A DNA stretch of 64,000 nt. Origin: Diatrype stigma (Eukaryota > Ascomycota > Sordariomycetes > Xylariales > Diatrypaceae). The DNA lies in NCBI GenBank assembly GCA_022225965.2, contig JAKJXP020000088.1, forward strand, positions 1-64,000. Direction: 5' to 3'. The position numbers were made by a program, and so were the translations under genes. Below, piece after piece: positions 13,101 through 27,100 of the stretch (position 1 is the first letter of the stretch; every line of letters begins with the position of its first letter). Under the pieces are notes generated by a model, which saw only the letters and a list, made by a program, of their open reading frames with translations, was not told the origin of the DNA and searched no databases.

Positions 13101-16100
13101 TGGCGGGCTCATGAGTTTCCAAGGGCTCGCTTGTCTCGTGCTCCGTTGGTTTTAGCATACCTTGGCCTTGTGACAGACTTGTTGCTTCATCCTTGGAAGT
13201 CACGTCATCATGATGAGGCTGGTCGAGCTCGCGGACAGCCTCGGCATCAGTGGAAGTATCCAAAGCTCCTGTGTTTTCGTCATGGGAAAGCTTTTCATCA
13301 GGACCATCATGAGACTGAGCGGTATCCTGGATCATGTGCGGGTCAGACTCCATGGCAGCAGATGGTGCATCCTCATTGATGACGGTGACCAGATCACCTA
13401 TTGGGCCCTGCGGAGTGGAGGCTTCCTCAGGTTGGGTTAGAGAATAGCTTGATTCAATAGACAAGCCAGCGCCAGCTGGTTCAACAGATACTTCGGTAGC
13501 ATCATTCTCGCTATCTATATCTTTCGGGACATCTCTGCTAGTCTCAGTGGGTTCGGCGGTCGCAACACTGGAACGCTCCTTCTCATCATGCGCCTCCTCG
13601 TCGTTGTTAGGGGCAGGGCCAACATCAGTGTCTTCTTTGACCGGTGTGCTCGCTTCAGGGATCACATCCGGTTCGAGAGTGGTTTCCGTCTCGATACGAG
13701 GGTATGTCGGAAGCACGTCCACTTCACTAGTGACTTGACTCTGGAGTTCCTTGTCTGATGTTTCTTCAGATGTTGTCTGGATATCTGCGTCCTTGTGTGT
13801 CGCCTCGGCTGGTTCAGCCACATCGAACTCAGGGGCAACCTCCGCAATGGGCTCCGGGGTTGGTCGAATCTCGGTACTAAATACCTTGTTTTCATGGCGT
13901 ATGTTGACACCCTTATCAATCACATCCTCTGGAGGCTCGACTACAACGGGAGATGCCTCAGGGATGTCCTCTAAAATAGTCGAAGGTCCAGGAGTCTCTG
14001 TCGAGATGGCACTGACATCTTGCTCAACTTCAGACTGGCGACGCTGTTCCTTCTTGTCCTGGGATTCACTTCCTATATCACTAGGCTCAGACTCGCGGGA
14101 TGTATCGTTTCCTGGCTGATTACTCCTTGACTCTGGTTCGGTGATGCTAGGTAGACTAGGCTCGTTCTCCAGCAAAGTAGTCTCGATTGCAGGTGCACTT
14201 TCGACGATAGGAGCATCGTGGACGGTTTCAAGTGAACTGGCCTGACCACCCAAATCTGTCGATGTAGACCCCTTGCGATTCTTCTTGTTCTTTTTCTTGG
14301 ACCTCTTCGGAGAGCTGGTCAATTCAGTTTCCAGTTCTGCGCTCATATGTTGACTCGGCTCCTGCGACGGGCCCGGTGCATTAGCAGTCCCACTATCGGG
14401 AACTCCAAGCTCCGTGACATCTTCAGTCGGGTTGACAGCTTGAATTGGAATGCTTAGGTTAGAGTCCTGTTTGAGTGGAACCTTGCCGTCGCTGTCCCTA
14501 GAGTCGGCTCCAATGGCTACAGGCTCAGACGAAGTATTGTCTGGCGTTGGGTCGACAAGTTGTTGTGTTTCCCCTGGTGGAGCAATCTGATGGTCTCCTT
14601 CAGGGGCTGAAGGAGCATTCACTTCGACGGGTATAGGCGAAGCTGCTTCAGCCTCTAGATCCAATGCCGTAGAACCTTGACGGCCCGCTCCCTTGCCCTT
14701 TTCGGAATCCTTCTCTGGACTCAAAGGCTCGGATCCAACGTCACCAGCCTTCACATCGTCTAGCGTCTCTCCGGGCATCTCGGGACCATCACTGACAATC
14801 TGGGATTCTGGGGCCTGTGGTTCCGAACTTCCTGGCTCTTGCACGGCTGTTTGGTTGGAAGGTTCGCCAGAGGCATCAGCAGGGGCATCAGCAGGTGAGG
14901 ATACTAAAGTTCCACTTCCCAACTCCGTGGGCTCTTGAGCTACGTTGATTTGCAGTTGATCTCCAGGATGGGTCGAACCAGACCCGGAAGGAACACTCCT
15001 TGGTACTATTGGTTTCTCCACCACTTGATCTACTTCGGCTGAAGTCGCTAAAGCATCGTGAGCATCCTGTGGCTTGTCGATGGACGCTACACCGGGAAGC
15101 GGGTCCTGGGGTGGATCGCTTAGTGCAGGATCTAGCCGGGCATCTTGCTCACCGCCAGATACATTGGGCTGCCATGACGATGGCTCCACGGGTATATTCG
15201 CCGCATCAGCTAGCGATGTCGATCCCCCAGGTTCCCGACTACCAGGGACATGTTGTTCAGACCCGATAGATGCAAGAATGCTCTCGAAAGTATTGGACTT
15301 GTGTGCTGTACCCCCATCTTTAAGTGCAACAGGACCTGCAGCAGTTTCTGCAGGGGCGGACGAGTCATCGACTAAACCAACTTGTCTGGGAACCGGATCA
15401 AGTGATGTTTCTTCAATTACTACGGGCGCCTCTCCAGCTTCTATAGATGTCTCTTCAGTCCTTGTGGGCGCATCCTCAGCTGCTGTGGGCACTTCCTTGG
15501 TTGTTGAAGGCACACTCTCGGCGGGCGCTTCTGTGGCCCGGGATCTTTCGACAGGTGTAGTGGGATTTGATACCTGGCGACCAGAAAACCTTGTGGTAGC
15601 TTGCAGAGGGTTCCGGAATTTGCGGAACAATCCGGACAGACCAACACCAAAGGCCGAATAATTGGACGGGCTGCCATCTCGCGGACGTCCCTCGGTACTT
15701 GGGGTAATGTCGATATCTTCCTCATCGTCCTGGTGAGCAGGTCCCTTCTCTTTTCGATCAGACTTTGCAGGGGTTTCGATGGTGGGTTCCGGTTCCATCA
15801 CTAGCTCAGCCTCGTCTTTCTGCTTCCTAGAGATGGGCTCTTCAGCGAGACGTGATTCAGCGATTAGCGGTCCTTGCATTTTATCCACATTTGGTTGTGG
15901 AGGAGCCTGGAGTGTGATGTCACTTTCGACGAGATCCTTGTCACCTGAAGGTCTTCCATCTGGTTGCGTCGGCTCTTGTGGCTCCTGCGTAGGTTCCTTA
16001 CCAATGTCCTCTGCAGTGTTAGGGCGCACTTCCCTTTGCTCCATGCTATCTAAATCGATTGCGGTCTCAGTTGGGGGCGGCAGGTCTTTCCTGGATCCAC

Positions 16101-19100
16101 TCGTAGCGCTTTCAGGAGTGGAGGCAGGGCGCTCGGGGTTTGCTTGTTCACCATCACTTGGTAGGTCTTCAATAAGTCCGGCCTGTTCCTCGGTTAGATG
16201 GCCATGGGCTTCCACCGGCGAATGTTCTTGGGCAGTTAGGAATTGCGATTCTTGGGCCGTGGGCTCCTTCACCACAGGCTTTTCAATGGTAGGTTCGACT
16301 CCAGGCTCGGCCGTGGAACCCTCTAGCGGCGATTCTCCGGCTGGCAGGCCTTCAACTGTAGACTCGAAGGTAGGAGTAACTGTAGGCAAGACGGTAAGCT
16401 CAGCTATACGCTCGACCGTGGGCTCAGCTGGTGCCTCAACTATCAGGCTTTCGGCTATCGGATCTTCGGCTAAGGACTTCACTATGGAGTCGACTATAGG
16501 CTCAGTCGTAATTTCCTCGAGTATTGGTTCCTCAAATATCGGCGCCTCGATTGCCGCCGCCTCGATCGTCGACGCCTCTGCTATTGGCTCTTCGACTGTG
16601 TGTTTGACTATCGGCTGCTCAGCTGTGTGCTCAGGTATCTGTTCTTCAATCGTGTGCTCAACTGCATGCTCAATTTTGGGCTCAACCGTGGGCTCAACCG
16701 TGGGCTCAACCGTGGGCTCAACCGTGGGCTCAACCATAGGCTCTTGCACTATAAGGTCCTCCACGGCAGGCCTCTCCGCCATATATTGTTTCATCGCAGG
16801 CTCCTCCGTATCGAGAGCAAGGGCTTCGTCCTCGCCCTCTGGCAAAGGCGTGTTCACAGCTACATCAAGTATAGAAGGTTCGGGCTCGTGCGGAGACGTC
16901 TCCGGAACAGGGGTCTCGCTCTGGGGTTGAGCAGGTTCAACAGTCTGGCCGGGAGACTTGGGGGCATCATAAAGCCTGTCCGCTAGCTCTAGGGCAGTGA
17001 ATGCAGGCAGCGTCGGTTCTGTAGTCTGGCTCTCTTCAAATACAAGATCCCGGGCTTTCTGCTGCTTCCTCAGTCTCTTCCTCTCTTTCTTGCTGAGCTT
17101 GGGCGATGAAGCTTCCTTCTTAGCCGGCTCGTCAGTCGGCTCATCAGTTGGTTTGGCCTCGAATATGTCCCGAGCATCGCCATGTTTCGTAGCATCGTCT
17201 CCCAGGTCTAGAGGCGCCCCCTCAAATGTTAGAGGCTTAGGGAAGAGATCTGATTCGGTTGTGCCCATCTCCCCGTTCTTTCCTTTCTCCGACTTCTCTA
17301 GAGTTGTGACATTCGGTTCATCTAACGGTGCGTCTCGAGATACTTCAGGACCAACCTCCGCTTTTAGCGCAATATCTTGGAAGTGGTCATCTGGCATGAT
17401 AGCTGCCTTGGCCTGAGACGGGTCATAGAGAGTATCTTCCCTTGAGAAATCTACTCCATATGGGTGTTCTGACGATCTTGGGATATGACTTTCTTCCACT
17501 GTGGCAGTCATTGCTGTTATGGGCACGTTCACCCTCCAATCGTCATCCAGGGCATCATCGATAAGATCACTAAGTCCCGTGCTCCTTTGCGTCGGTACAA
17601 GGGTCGCCGAGCTGTCAGACACAAACGACTCTTTAGTCTCTCTTGAAAACGTGTCTACCAATCCTAATTTAGGTAGTACATCTTCGGTGACTTCTGCTGG
17701 TTTCAACAGGGCCAACTGAGGCGACTTTACGGAGACGGTATCACCATGTGTATCCTCTATAGGCTCTTCTGAGAGCGGTTCATCAAGCAAAGATGATCCG
17801 GTACTTTCAGGAAGAGGCGGCAGCCTTGAAATCATGTCCATAGAGAGCTCTGCTTGGGGTGAGGGTGTCCTAGCTAGGCGGTCAAAATGGTCATTCGGTG
17901 GTTGACTTCGAAATTCCGCTTTGGGAGTAGATTCTTGCGAGGTGATATCTTTATCTGTTGCGACGGATGTATCGATGTGGAGAGGCTCGCTATGCTGGGA
18001 ATGCTCCGGGGCTGTTGACACAAGAGCTGGGTACTGTAAGTCATAGTCGAGCCGTTCCAGCTCAGGACTAGGAGACCCTCGTGATGTAGGCTCACCGGCA
18101 TCGCTGGCTTCACCGGCCTCGCTGGCTTCGCTAGTCTCGCTAGGAGGGAGCTCGGGGAGCTGTTCGGAGGATATTGCGGCGTTGGCCAAATCTTGTGACG
18201 TCTTTTCAACCAGGTATAGAGGCATAAACTCCTTGGAGCTTCCCCATGACATGGGCCGGGCCCTGGTCTTAGATGCACTCCTAGGTTCCGAGGGGGAGGT
18301 GGTCGGCGACAATGGGGGGAATTTCAGACTAGATGGGGACGATGGACTGTTTTTATTTCCAATCAGGAACTGGAGAGGTATAGCGCTTTGACTAGGCGAC
18401 TTCGGTTTGGAGGGGGTTTCTTGAACGCTGCGGTGACGAGAATGCGTAGGTCTGTCACGCGACAGATGCCGTTCATGCTCGGGTGTCTCAGGCCGGCTGT
18501 CCGGCAGAGTAGGAAGCTCATCCATTTCGAGTATAGGGGGACCAGGAGTACTGGGAGGCAATGGTAAGAGGTCACCATATTGGGGGTCTATGGCAGGTCG
18601 GATTTCCCTGGGGGCAGATGTCGAATCCGAGAAATCTAAGTCGCGATCCGGACTGGATCGTCTTTCGGGGGTGGTGGGGATAGCATGAGCTTCCTTCTCC
18701 AAGGGAACATCAGTGGCTTTTGAGGATTCGTGTAGTGTGGGACCAACTACATCACCCGTCGAGCCGGCACCCGCGCCAAGGGTGCCGGCTCTATCTAAAA
18801 AAGAAGGCTTGTCCTCCGACTTGCGTGAACGTTCTTTTTCATCGGAAATTCCAATGGAAGATTTGAAGCGACCGAAGAGACCGGGGCCACCGCTCTTCTC
18901 AGACTTGGAACCTTTGCGATCTCTCCCAGTGCGGCTGCCAGTGGGAGAAGTACCTGATTTTGGTTCGTCAAAGTCGTGCACTCTCGTTGGGATCCCACTT
19001 CGGCTGGGCTGGACGCTGTCGGGATGGCTCTGACTGGTTGTTATTGGGTTGTCACGTTCCGAAGGTCCGAACGGATCATCCCTCCTATCTGAGGCCTCGT

Positions 19101-22100
19101 CTGACTCCTGGATGTTGTCGTCTTCAGGAAATCCACCAGGAAAGCTTTTTCGTTTCCCCTTCTTGCTCCTCGTTGCCGTCTCTTCTGACTCAGTGACCGG
19201 GAATGTGCTTGTTCTCAAGGGGGAGGCCACGTGAGGTTCCTCTCTCCATCTCTTGACTGGGAATGTGCTTGCTCTCGAAAAGCCAAATCGAGGTTCCTTT
19301 GGAGGTTCCTTGGGAGGTTCGCTCGAGGGCCCGGCTGGTGCCTCCGACGGACCTACAGGCGGAGAAGGTGGACTAGATGGGAATTCCTCCTGAATTGGTG
19401 AAGCTGGCGAGTCCCATGTTCGCTGCCTTCTAGGCGGTTTCAAAGTTTCCCGGTCCGGCTCAGGGGGGGTTTCTGTCCCGTGGGTATCGCCGGAGGGGCG
19501 CGCCAATTCTCTCGAGCTGTGGGCCGTCTCCTCTGTCACAGGATCCAATTTGGAGTGCGAATCGGAAGTGTTGGGGCCGTCCGTGGATTTGCCATTCGTT
19601 TGCTGCCCCTCGGTGTCTGTATCATCCTCAGGGACAGACTCGATGGTCGAGAGAGAGTCAGAGGCAGCCGACCCGCGTTTGGGCATTCTTCTCGACTTCT
19701 TCGGCTTCTTTGCTGGCACATCCCTGTCTTCAGGAAGAGTGGTATTCTCCTCACTGCGCAAATCACTCAACGGACCCACCGTCGTGTCCTTTGGACTTTC
19801 GGGTCTATCATCAGGTATATCCTCAAGGTCAGCTTGGCGCGGAGAGGTGTCTTTCACGCCTGAGTCGAATCTGAATTCCTTGAACGAACTTTCCAGCAAC
19901 TCCCGCTCAGGATCATCACTGGCTAGAGCTGGCTGGGGTTCTTCGAGGTTACGATCTTGGTGAGAGTGTTCCTGGATTTGAGACTGGGAGGCGACGTCTG
20001 GTTGCGAGGGTCTCGCATGGCTCTCAGCAGGATTTACCGTGACTGGTTCTTCTGGCTGTACAGCCGTAGGGTTCGACGTGTCTTGGGAAGCATCTACCGG
20101 GGTCGGTACATCATTTGTCTCTTCTGGCTGTTTTGGGCCATCTTGAACAATAATCGCCTTTTTGAGCTTCTTTGACTTCCTCCTCGCAGGGACATTCGCA
20201 GGGAGATCTTCCCACTCGTCTACCGACTCCATTGGTGTTTCCGAGTCTTGCGACAAAGATGGTTGGTCAGCAACTACGCTGTCCTGTCGAGCCTGAGCTT
20301 TCGGTCCCCTTTCACGCCCCGCTTTGCCAAGTATGCGTAGAGGCTGAACATCATCGTCCGATGTCTTGCGGGACAAACCCGAACGAGGCTCCTCCGTGTG
20401 AACGATCTGCGGTTTACTAGGGCCACTGTCATTGAGTGTATCTTTCCGTCTGCGTCTTAGCTTCTTGCTGTTGACCCTAGAGGGTATTTCGGGATCCTCG
20501 GCTGGACTGTCTTTCTCATCCGTTGGTGGCGTTCCGGGAAGCTCTCCGATGACAAAGCCCTGGCCGCCCCGCGGTGCAATGGGGTCGCTATCGCCAGTCA
20601 TGTCCAAATCGGTCACCGTTTCAACAAATGGTGGACGGTATTCACTGGGGTCGTCAGATCGGGGTGGCGAATCACGCGTGTGGAAACTGGGGTTATCAAT
20701 GACAATGTTGGGGTCAAACCCAGAGCCTTCTAGGCCGGCAGCTAAATGCGCTGTGAAGGAAGGGTCTTCAGCAAAAGTCCCTGGCATCTGAGGGCTTCTA
20801 GGCATTGTTGGCTTAGGCCCAGGGATAGGTGGGTGGTCGTAAGAATCACCCGAAGACACGCTGGTGGGGGAACCTTCCTGATCTCTAGAACCCTTTCTTC
20901 TCGTCTGCGGCGTGGACGACTCGGCATCCACATGAGAATCACGCTTGGCCGAAGACGCGGCGGCAGTCATAGCACCAACCCCTGTGACAGCAGCTGTTAT
21001 GGGTCCCCAGTGACTCTTTCTTCCAACTCGATCCTTTGGTGGCTCAGCTGGTGTGGCGTTCTTTGGGCCAGTGTCAGAAAAGTCCTCCCTATATGGACTC
21101 TCTACCTCATAATGCTTGGTTTCGTTCTCGCCCCAAGTAACGCCTTTCGCGGCGGCCGTCGACACGACTTCACCCCGCGGTCCTAAAATTATATCAGGGG
21201 TGGGATGGGACATACCAGCCTCCACATCTTGCGTGGGCTCTGGCCGTGATGTTGCTTCAGGCTGCTGCTTCTCGGGCATAGGGGAGGGGGCTGGAGTGGG
21301 GCGCACGATATTCAGCATTGGTCTCTCCCAGGTGGCTGAAGGGTCCTTAGACTTAAAGGTGGAATCTCTGATCTGGGAATCTGTGGTAGAGTCATTACTC
21401 GCTTGGAAACGGGACAGCTCTCTAGGGTGCTCGAGAATGTTGTCGATGAGGACATCAGCATCCGGTCCATCATACGGGCTCTTTCTCTTGGGTCGGTTCT
21501 TGAACTCGGGGGGTTCATCGAATTCGACGATTTCTGGCACTGGTGGCTGCTTCCACTTGTCCACAACCGACTGTTCTGGAGAATTACTGCGAGTTCTGTT
21601 CTCCTCTTCTTTGATCTTGCGGGCCAGTCCCTGTTCCCTATAATATTGATCTGCTTCTTCCTGTACACGGTCTTTCTCGCGCTGTGCAGAATGGCGATCA
21701 CCACGGTCCGCACTCTTTTCTGCTTTAACCACCGAGACGGCGGCAGCCATGGCGGCGGCATCCACAGGTGCGGTAGCGTGTTGTGCAGTTTCATACGCAT
21801 CCTGGGCCTCTTGGAGCTCGCGCTCATACGAGTCTTTCCTACTCAACCTTTCCAGTGGTTGGGCATGATCTGAGAATTCCAAGTGAGAGAAGTCTGGTTC
21901 ACGGTTCACCGTGACAACGTTGGGGGTCAGGGGTCGCTTTGGGGTTCCAAAGCTCGGTGTCGCAAAGGCATCATTTGGTACTTGGAATTGAAATGGATCG
22001 ATCGGTCCTTGTGAAGGAGGGTATTCAGGACCTTCTAATCGGCGGTACCCATCGGTATTATAGTGGCGGTCAGTGACTGCCTCCTCATCATGGTGAGTTT

Positions 22101-23922
22101 CCCTGCGGCTTGGTTTCTGCTCACCACCCTGTTCATTTTTATGAGAATCGCGATATTCCTGCTTAGCATCATGCTCTCGTTGGCGCCTTTCGCGACGACG
22201 CTCCTCTCGTTCATTTCGGCGTCTCTCCTTATCATAGTCGCGATCCGCATCGAATTCTTGTTTCTCTTGGACCTTCTCATACCGTTCATCAGTAGTATTA
22301 TCCCGATGGCTAGGCTTCTCATCTTTAGCGTCTAGCGGCTTCGGGCGTCGTCTTTCGTCACGTTCGTCATGTTCGTCATGCTTATCACGTCCGTCACGTT
22401 CACGTTCGACACGTTCACGTTCGACACGTTCACGTTCGACACGTTCACGTTCATCACGTTCGTCACGATTTGCAGTATCGCTCTCTCGAACATCCCTATG
22501 GTCCGAGGTCAATGCCGCACCCACCGCCGCACCTGCAATACTTGCTGCAGCTATGCCGGCGAAAGAGGTCCCAGATGGCGGGGGGCCGCTATACTTGGGA
22601 TCCGTATCTACAGAGTCGAACACCCTGCTCGGGACGGGTACAATGGGTTTGGGTTGCTGGAGAGGCACGGGACCAGGCCGGTGCGGGGATGACGACAGGT
22701 CCTGCTGGTGCTGAACCGAAATAATAGCTCCGCGGCCCGCGTCAAACCGAGCAGGGTCAGACGTAGGAATGGGGAACACGTGTTGCAGCGGACGACCGTC
22801 GTAAGAGACTGTCTCACTTTGGACGACGGATGGTTCATATGGCCGACGCGCTTCGTTGGAGGGGCTGCCTTCCACCCTGTCAAAACCGCAAGGGGTTCGG
22901 ACAAACCCACGTAGTGAATTAATAGGTCCAAAGAGTTTAGGATCAACCACAGAAGATTTGTAGTAAGAGGGGCTTTCAATCCTGGGACTAGACGCGGCTT
23001 GAGAGACAGGACTCGGACTCCTACTCGGACTCCTACTCCTAGGCCTACTGGGCTCGCTGGGGAGGAATACTGCTGACCCATAATCCAAACCAGCCAAGCT
23101 GTCCTTGCTAAATTCACTCGAGGTGTAGCGTATGGATCCATAAGCCAAACCAGAATCACTATCCTCACTCGATGAGGATTCGTCTTCCGACGCGGATTCC
23201 CACTCGGAATCATCAGACGAGGAATGTCGATCGAGCTTGGACCCCCCGACCCCCCGGTCGCGCTTCCCACTGCTCGCACGGTGGAACTGGCCAAGTGCCG
23301 CCGCGGCACCAGCGAGTCGAGAGGTTCGTGACTTCCCCGCAGCTTTCTGATCCTCGATGTTTTGCTGCCGCGCCATCTCGGCGAACTGCTTGCCCAGCTC
23401 CATTATCTCATCGTCGGTCTGCCTCCGGCGTGGAGGTGGGGGCCGCTCTGACTCGCTCCCATCTCTCCGAGGATAGCGCCCGCCCGGCGGGGTGGACTCG
23501 CGGCTTCTCCGACGGTCGATATAGCCTCTGCCATAGGCAAGATCCGAACCTACGGACGAGGAAGAGGAGTTTCCGAAGCGGACAAACCCGCTTTTCTTCT
23601 TCACCCGGTGCTGGCGCTTGCGCTCACTCTTGGCTTTGGAGTTGGAGCTAGAAGAGAAGAATGAGCGGAACCCAAATATGGACCGTTGTTGTTGTTGCTG
23701 GGAGATGTTCAAAAGCGACGAGGAGGTAGAGGACGAAGAGGACGAGCTGGACACGGCGCGATATCGAGAAGTGGCAGGGTCGGGCTGGTCTGGTTCGTAG
23801 CGTGGGATAGAGACTGGAATGTGCTGTTGGTTGTAGAGCTGCTCTCTGGATTCCCGCCGCTCTTTGCGCCGGCGACGAGTGCTCTCGGGACTCCGCCGGC
23901 GATGGCCCTCTCTGGCCATCAT
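4157..23922 (-). CDS. Giant 'involucrin repeat' protein, candidate Leashin (Woronin body tether)
   Basis: Two exons: 23922-5917 (6002 codons without an intron) and 5653-4157, joined across a 263-nt intron (GTGAGT donor, ACTAAC branch point, CTACAG acceptor). The product is 6500 residues. The N-terminus is Arg/Ser-rich (MMAREGHRRRSPE), with a poly-Ser run and charged ERVERER repeats near residues 485-520. The long middle is acidic and Pro/Glu/Thr-rich, with EPTV repeats near residue 2400 and about eleven Lys/Arg clusters such as KKSKKAKKKKRKS. The last exon encodes a predicted coiled coil (about residues 6034-6174), then a compact helical region of ordinary composition that is probably the conserved C-terminus. 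From family knowledge, Leashin proteins of Aspergillus are single chains of over 5000 residues with conserved ends and a variable middle; they anchor Woronin bodies at the septal pore, and in Neurospora the locus is split in two. The assignment rests on size, architecture and the 'involucrin repeat' style, not on an alignment. A plain 'involucrin repeat protein' label is the safe alternative. Confidence 0.62.
5812..5882. repeat. GCAGAGCAGG-type tandem repeat in the giant gene's intron
   Basis: Imperfect repeats of GCAGAGCAGG/GCAGAGCAG fill the donor-proximal part of the only intron of the giant minus-strand gene. On the transcript it reads as CUCUGCUCUGCC, a pyrimidine-rich run. Confidence 0.85.
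16679..16740 (-). repeat. 12-nt coding repeat (EPTV) in the giant gene
   Basis: Five near-identical GGCTCAACCGTG units (plus-strand view) encode consecutive EPTV tetrapeptides, followed by degenerate copies such as EPKIEHAVEHT. The near identity at DNA level points to recent replication slippage. Confidence 0.9.
22365..22462 (-). repeat. 18-nt coding repeat (ERVERER) in the giant gene
   Basis: Repeated ACGTTCACGTTCGACACG units (plus-strand view) encode alternating Glu/Arg heptads in the N-terminal part of the giant protein. This is a charged, probably helical segment. Confidence 0.9.
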
Positions 23923-24162
23923 CTTGAGAGTCTAGGCTTATTACTATTGAGGGCGTCCATCCGCGGGAGCTTGCTTTACAGAGCGACGCCAGAGAGCTTT
24001 AAGGGTTGTTATTCTCGGGTATTACTTGGGTATCTTGAAAAGGCAATACATAGAACATAGTATGGTATGGACTGTATGCGTATGGTATGGTATGTGTTTG
24101 TTTAGACCCGACCGTCAGGGAGTTAACAGCACCGTGCCCTCGTAGTGTCTACCAAGCTGGGC

Positions 24163-24197
<35 letters not shown>

Positions 24198-27100
24198 GCT
24201 GGCAGGGTAAGTAATAAAGCAATAAGCTGGGAAATCTGGGCTGAAACGGGAGGGTTGACCCACTCGGGCGACTATGGGGTGGCTGGGGAAGCAGGATCTG
24301 ATTGGTGTTTCGTGTTTCAGTCCTTCGTATGCGAGTGTATGTGAGTGTATGTAAGTGCCAGTTATGTATGTAAGTGCCAGTTATGTGATGCTACTAGGCA
24401 TCGTTCACATGCCTTTTCTATCTCCAACTACCAAGGTATATAGAGCATAGGCGCATAGGCTTATAACTACCTAGGTATACTACCTACACAATAGACTATA
24501 TCGTGGTTGCAGTAGCATAGCTGTGAGTTAGTATGATACTGTATCGATGTGCCGTGTCATCGATCTACACATTATGTAGTTATAGAGTTGCTAGGTTGCT
24601 AGTCTACCTTGGTAGTAAGTACAGTATATACTATGTAGTAACAAAGTCTCGCCAGATCAATATATTGTGTATATCCCCGAAGTAGTCTATCACTGCCTCA
24701 AGCATGTTAGTATGTGCTATGCTAACCCAACGTGCCCAAGTGTCGTATATCGGAGCGGCAAGTGGGCTACATACGCCTCATGTCTTTGATTCGCAATCGA
24801 GAAGACCAGTCAACGGACGACCACACTGCCACACTACAGTATAGCGGACACAAATCCCATAGTCACATACGACGTATGAAGTATACGTGATATATATACA
24901 TATTGTGGTGACTTGGTATATTACGTGCCTCCATCTCAACCTGTCGGCTGCTAACTCTAATTTCATTTGGTCACGTCAATCATGGTTTCAGCTGATGTTG
25001 TCAATGTTGTCAATTGGGCTTGGCCGAGACGTGAAAGGCATACGTTCAGCCAGCCAGTCGCATCATGAAGACGACCACCACCATATGCCACGTCAATGTA
25101 AATTGCCTTCTAGCTGTCGCTTGCCGCCCCTCCCACCCCACCAGAGACTCATTGTCAAGCAGTGGCGGTGGCAGGCTTCGTACTACGGGACATACATCAA
25201 CGTTGTCGTATGATTCGCTGAAGGGGCCGATTGGTTTGAATGTCAGAATGCGCATGAATGCACCACTCCTACTGCGGGCAGGAGCGTATGTGCATACATA
25301 AGTACGGACGGAAGCGCACCCGTAGTCTACCTTAAAGTAGGTATGATTCTATACGTAAGATCTATCATGGATACATAAGAATATACTAAGGTTATGTAGC
25401 GCTTCGAGAAGTTGATGCTATCCACTCTTCAAAATTCCAGATGTATTCCAAGATCTCTCCAACATCGCATAGATTCAATCTACGTAGTCTATTAAAGATA
25501 TAGGACCTGAGTGCTACTCAGTCATAGAGCAACATGAGAAGCTGAGTGCCCTGCGTATAAACACCTTAGGGAGGTCGGGTTGAAGGTCGGGATGAGGCAA
25601 GGGACTTCAGCTTTGTTGAACGTGAAATAGGTTCACAAACCAAGCCAGTTGCCTACTTCAATATAGCTGATGAGCCGGATGTTCATATATTGCAATCACT
25701 ACTTATGCCTCAATGCCTAATCAATATTGAGTCCAAATCAACCTCATTCTAGCAAGACGTAGCCTTCTCTCAGTTTCTAATGTTACAGCTTGTTGGTCCG
25801 AAGGTAACTCATGCAGCTTGATTACAGGATAACATAGCGGCATTAGGGCCTGTAGTATCGATTCATCAAATCAACAGGGGTTTCATGCATGCCTCGTTAC
25901 AATGGTGTTGTTTGTATACTCAGGTATTCGTATATATGCACATATATTAAAGAGACAAGGATTAAATAACATGCCTCACTCCCCGGGCAATATCGATAGA
26001 TTACCTGGTCTATCTACATAGTAACAATAGCTTTTATCATATAGGGCCGAGGGATCTTAGCGAAATCATGCTGAAAACCATCCTGCCAATTTTTAGTAGT
26101 GATCTATGCGGCTGACTACATTCTAGTTAGCTTATATCTGTACCTACCTGTTAGTTGTCAGGTCCGCCTTTTGGCAGTCGGTGGGGTGCAATATCGTCCG
26201 AGTTCGACTCAGATTTGGCTGCACTTGAAACGTATATCATACAAATTGGTTCCCTACATAGGTACATAATACAGTGAGGCATGGTTGATGAGGATGAACA
26301 ATGGACCAGAGAACCATCTTCGAATTGCGTCAACAACTTGAGACTTGCGGCGGTCACTGATATGTACAGTGTAAGCTACCTATGTATGTAGGTATGTAGG
26401 TACATACACCCCTAGATAGGCAAGTCCCATCTAGGCTACCTGTAGGCATATGCACATGCAGAACTAAGGATTTTCAGACCTTGGCAGGCATTGGCGACCA
26501 TTCATGTTAAATACTGTACCTATACTACCTAGCTAGTAGGCAGTCCGGTATAGTAACCCAGGACCCTCAAGCGCCCAGGCGCCTATCAATCCTGGAGTCG
26601 TCCCCCCTGGAGTCACTTCGCTAGGGATTTAGCCCCCAAGATGGAGCGTGGGAGAGTGGAAAGCACCACTGAAAGCGCCTACTAACATCGGAAGCGGAAG
26701 CGAAGTGGCTCCCATAATTTCATCAACCATCTGCAAATAATGAGCGATGCGGATCTAGGATTTAGGCTCATGCTATAGCTCATAGCTATCTTGACTATCC
26801 TATAGCAAATTGTAATAGTAAAGGACCAAAATCGCGTCAACGTATTAGGGGTAGCTTTGCAGAGCTACACCTTACCATAGTACAGACATTAGTACCTAGG
26901 AAGAGAAGAGAAAGAAGAAAACCCACAAGAAGTAAACCCAATTCACCAATATTGATATTTTGGTGACACGTTCAAAACTTGCACCAAGTAGGTTCAAAGC
27001 CGAGTGAAGTCCATATCTCGTCGTTGACGGGATTCCTACTACTAGGTAGTTTACATATATTTATTCAGTCACTACCTACTGCCTTACAGCCTACCCAAGC

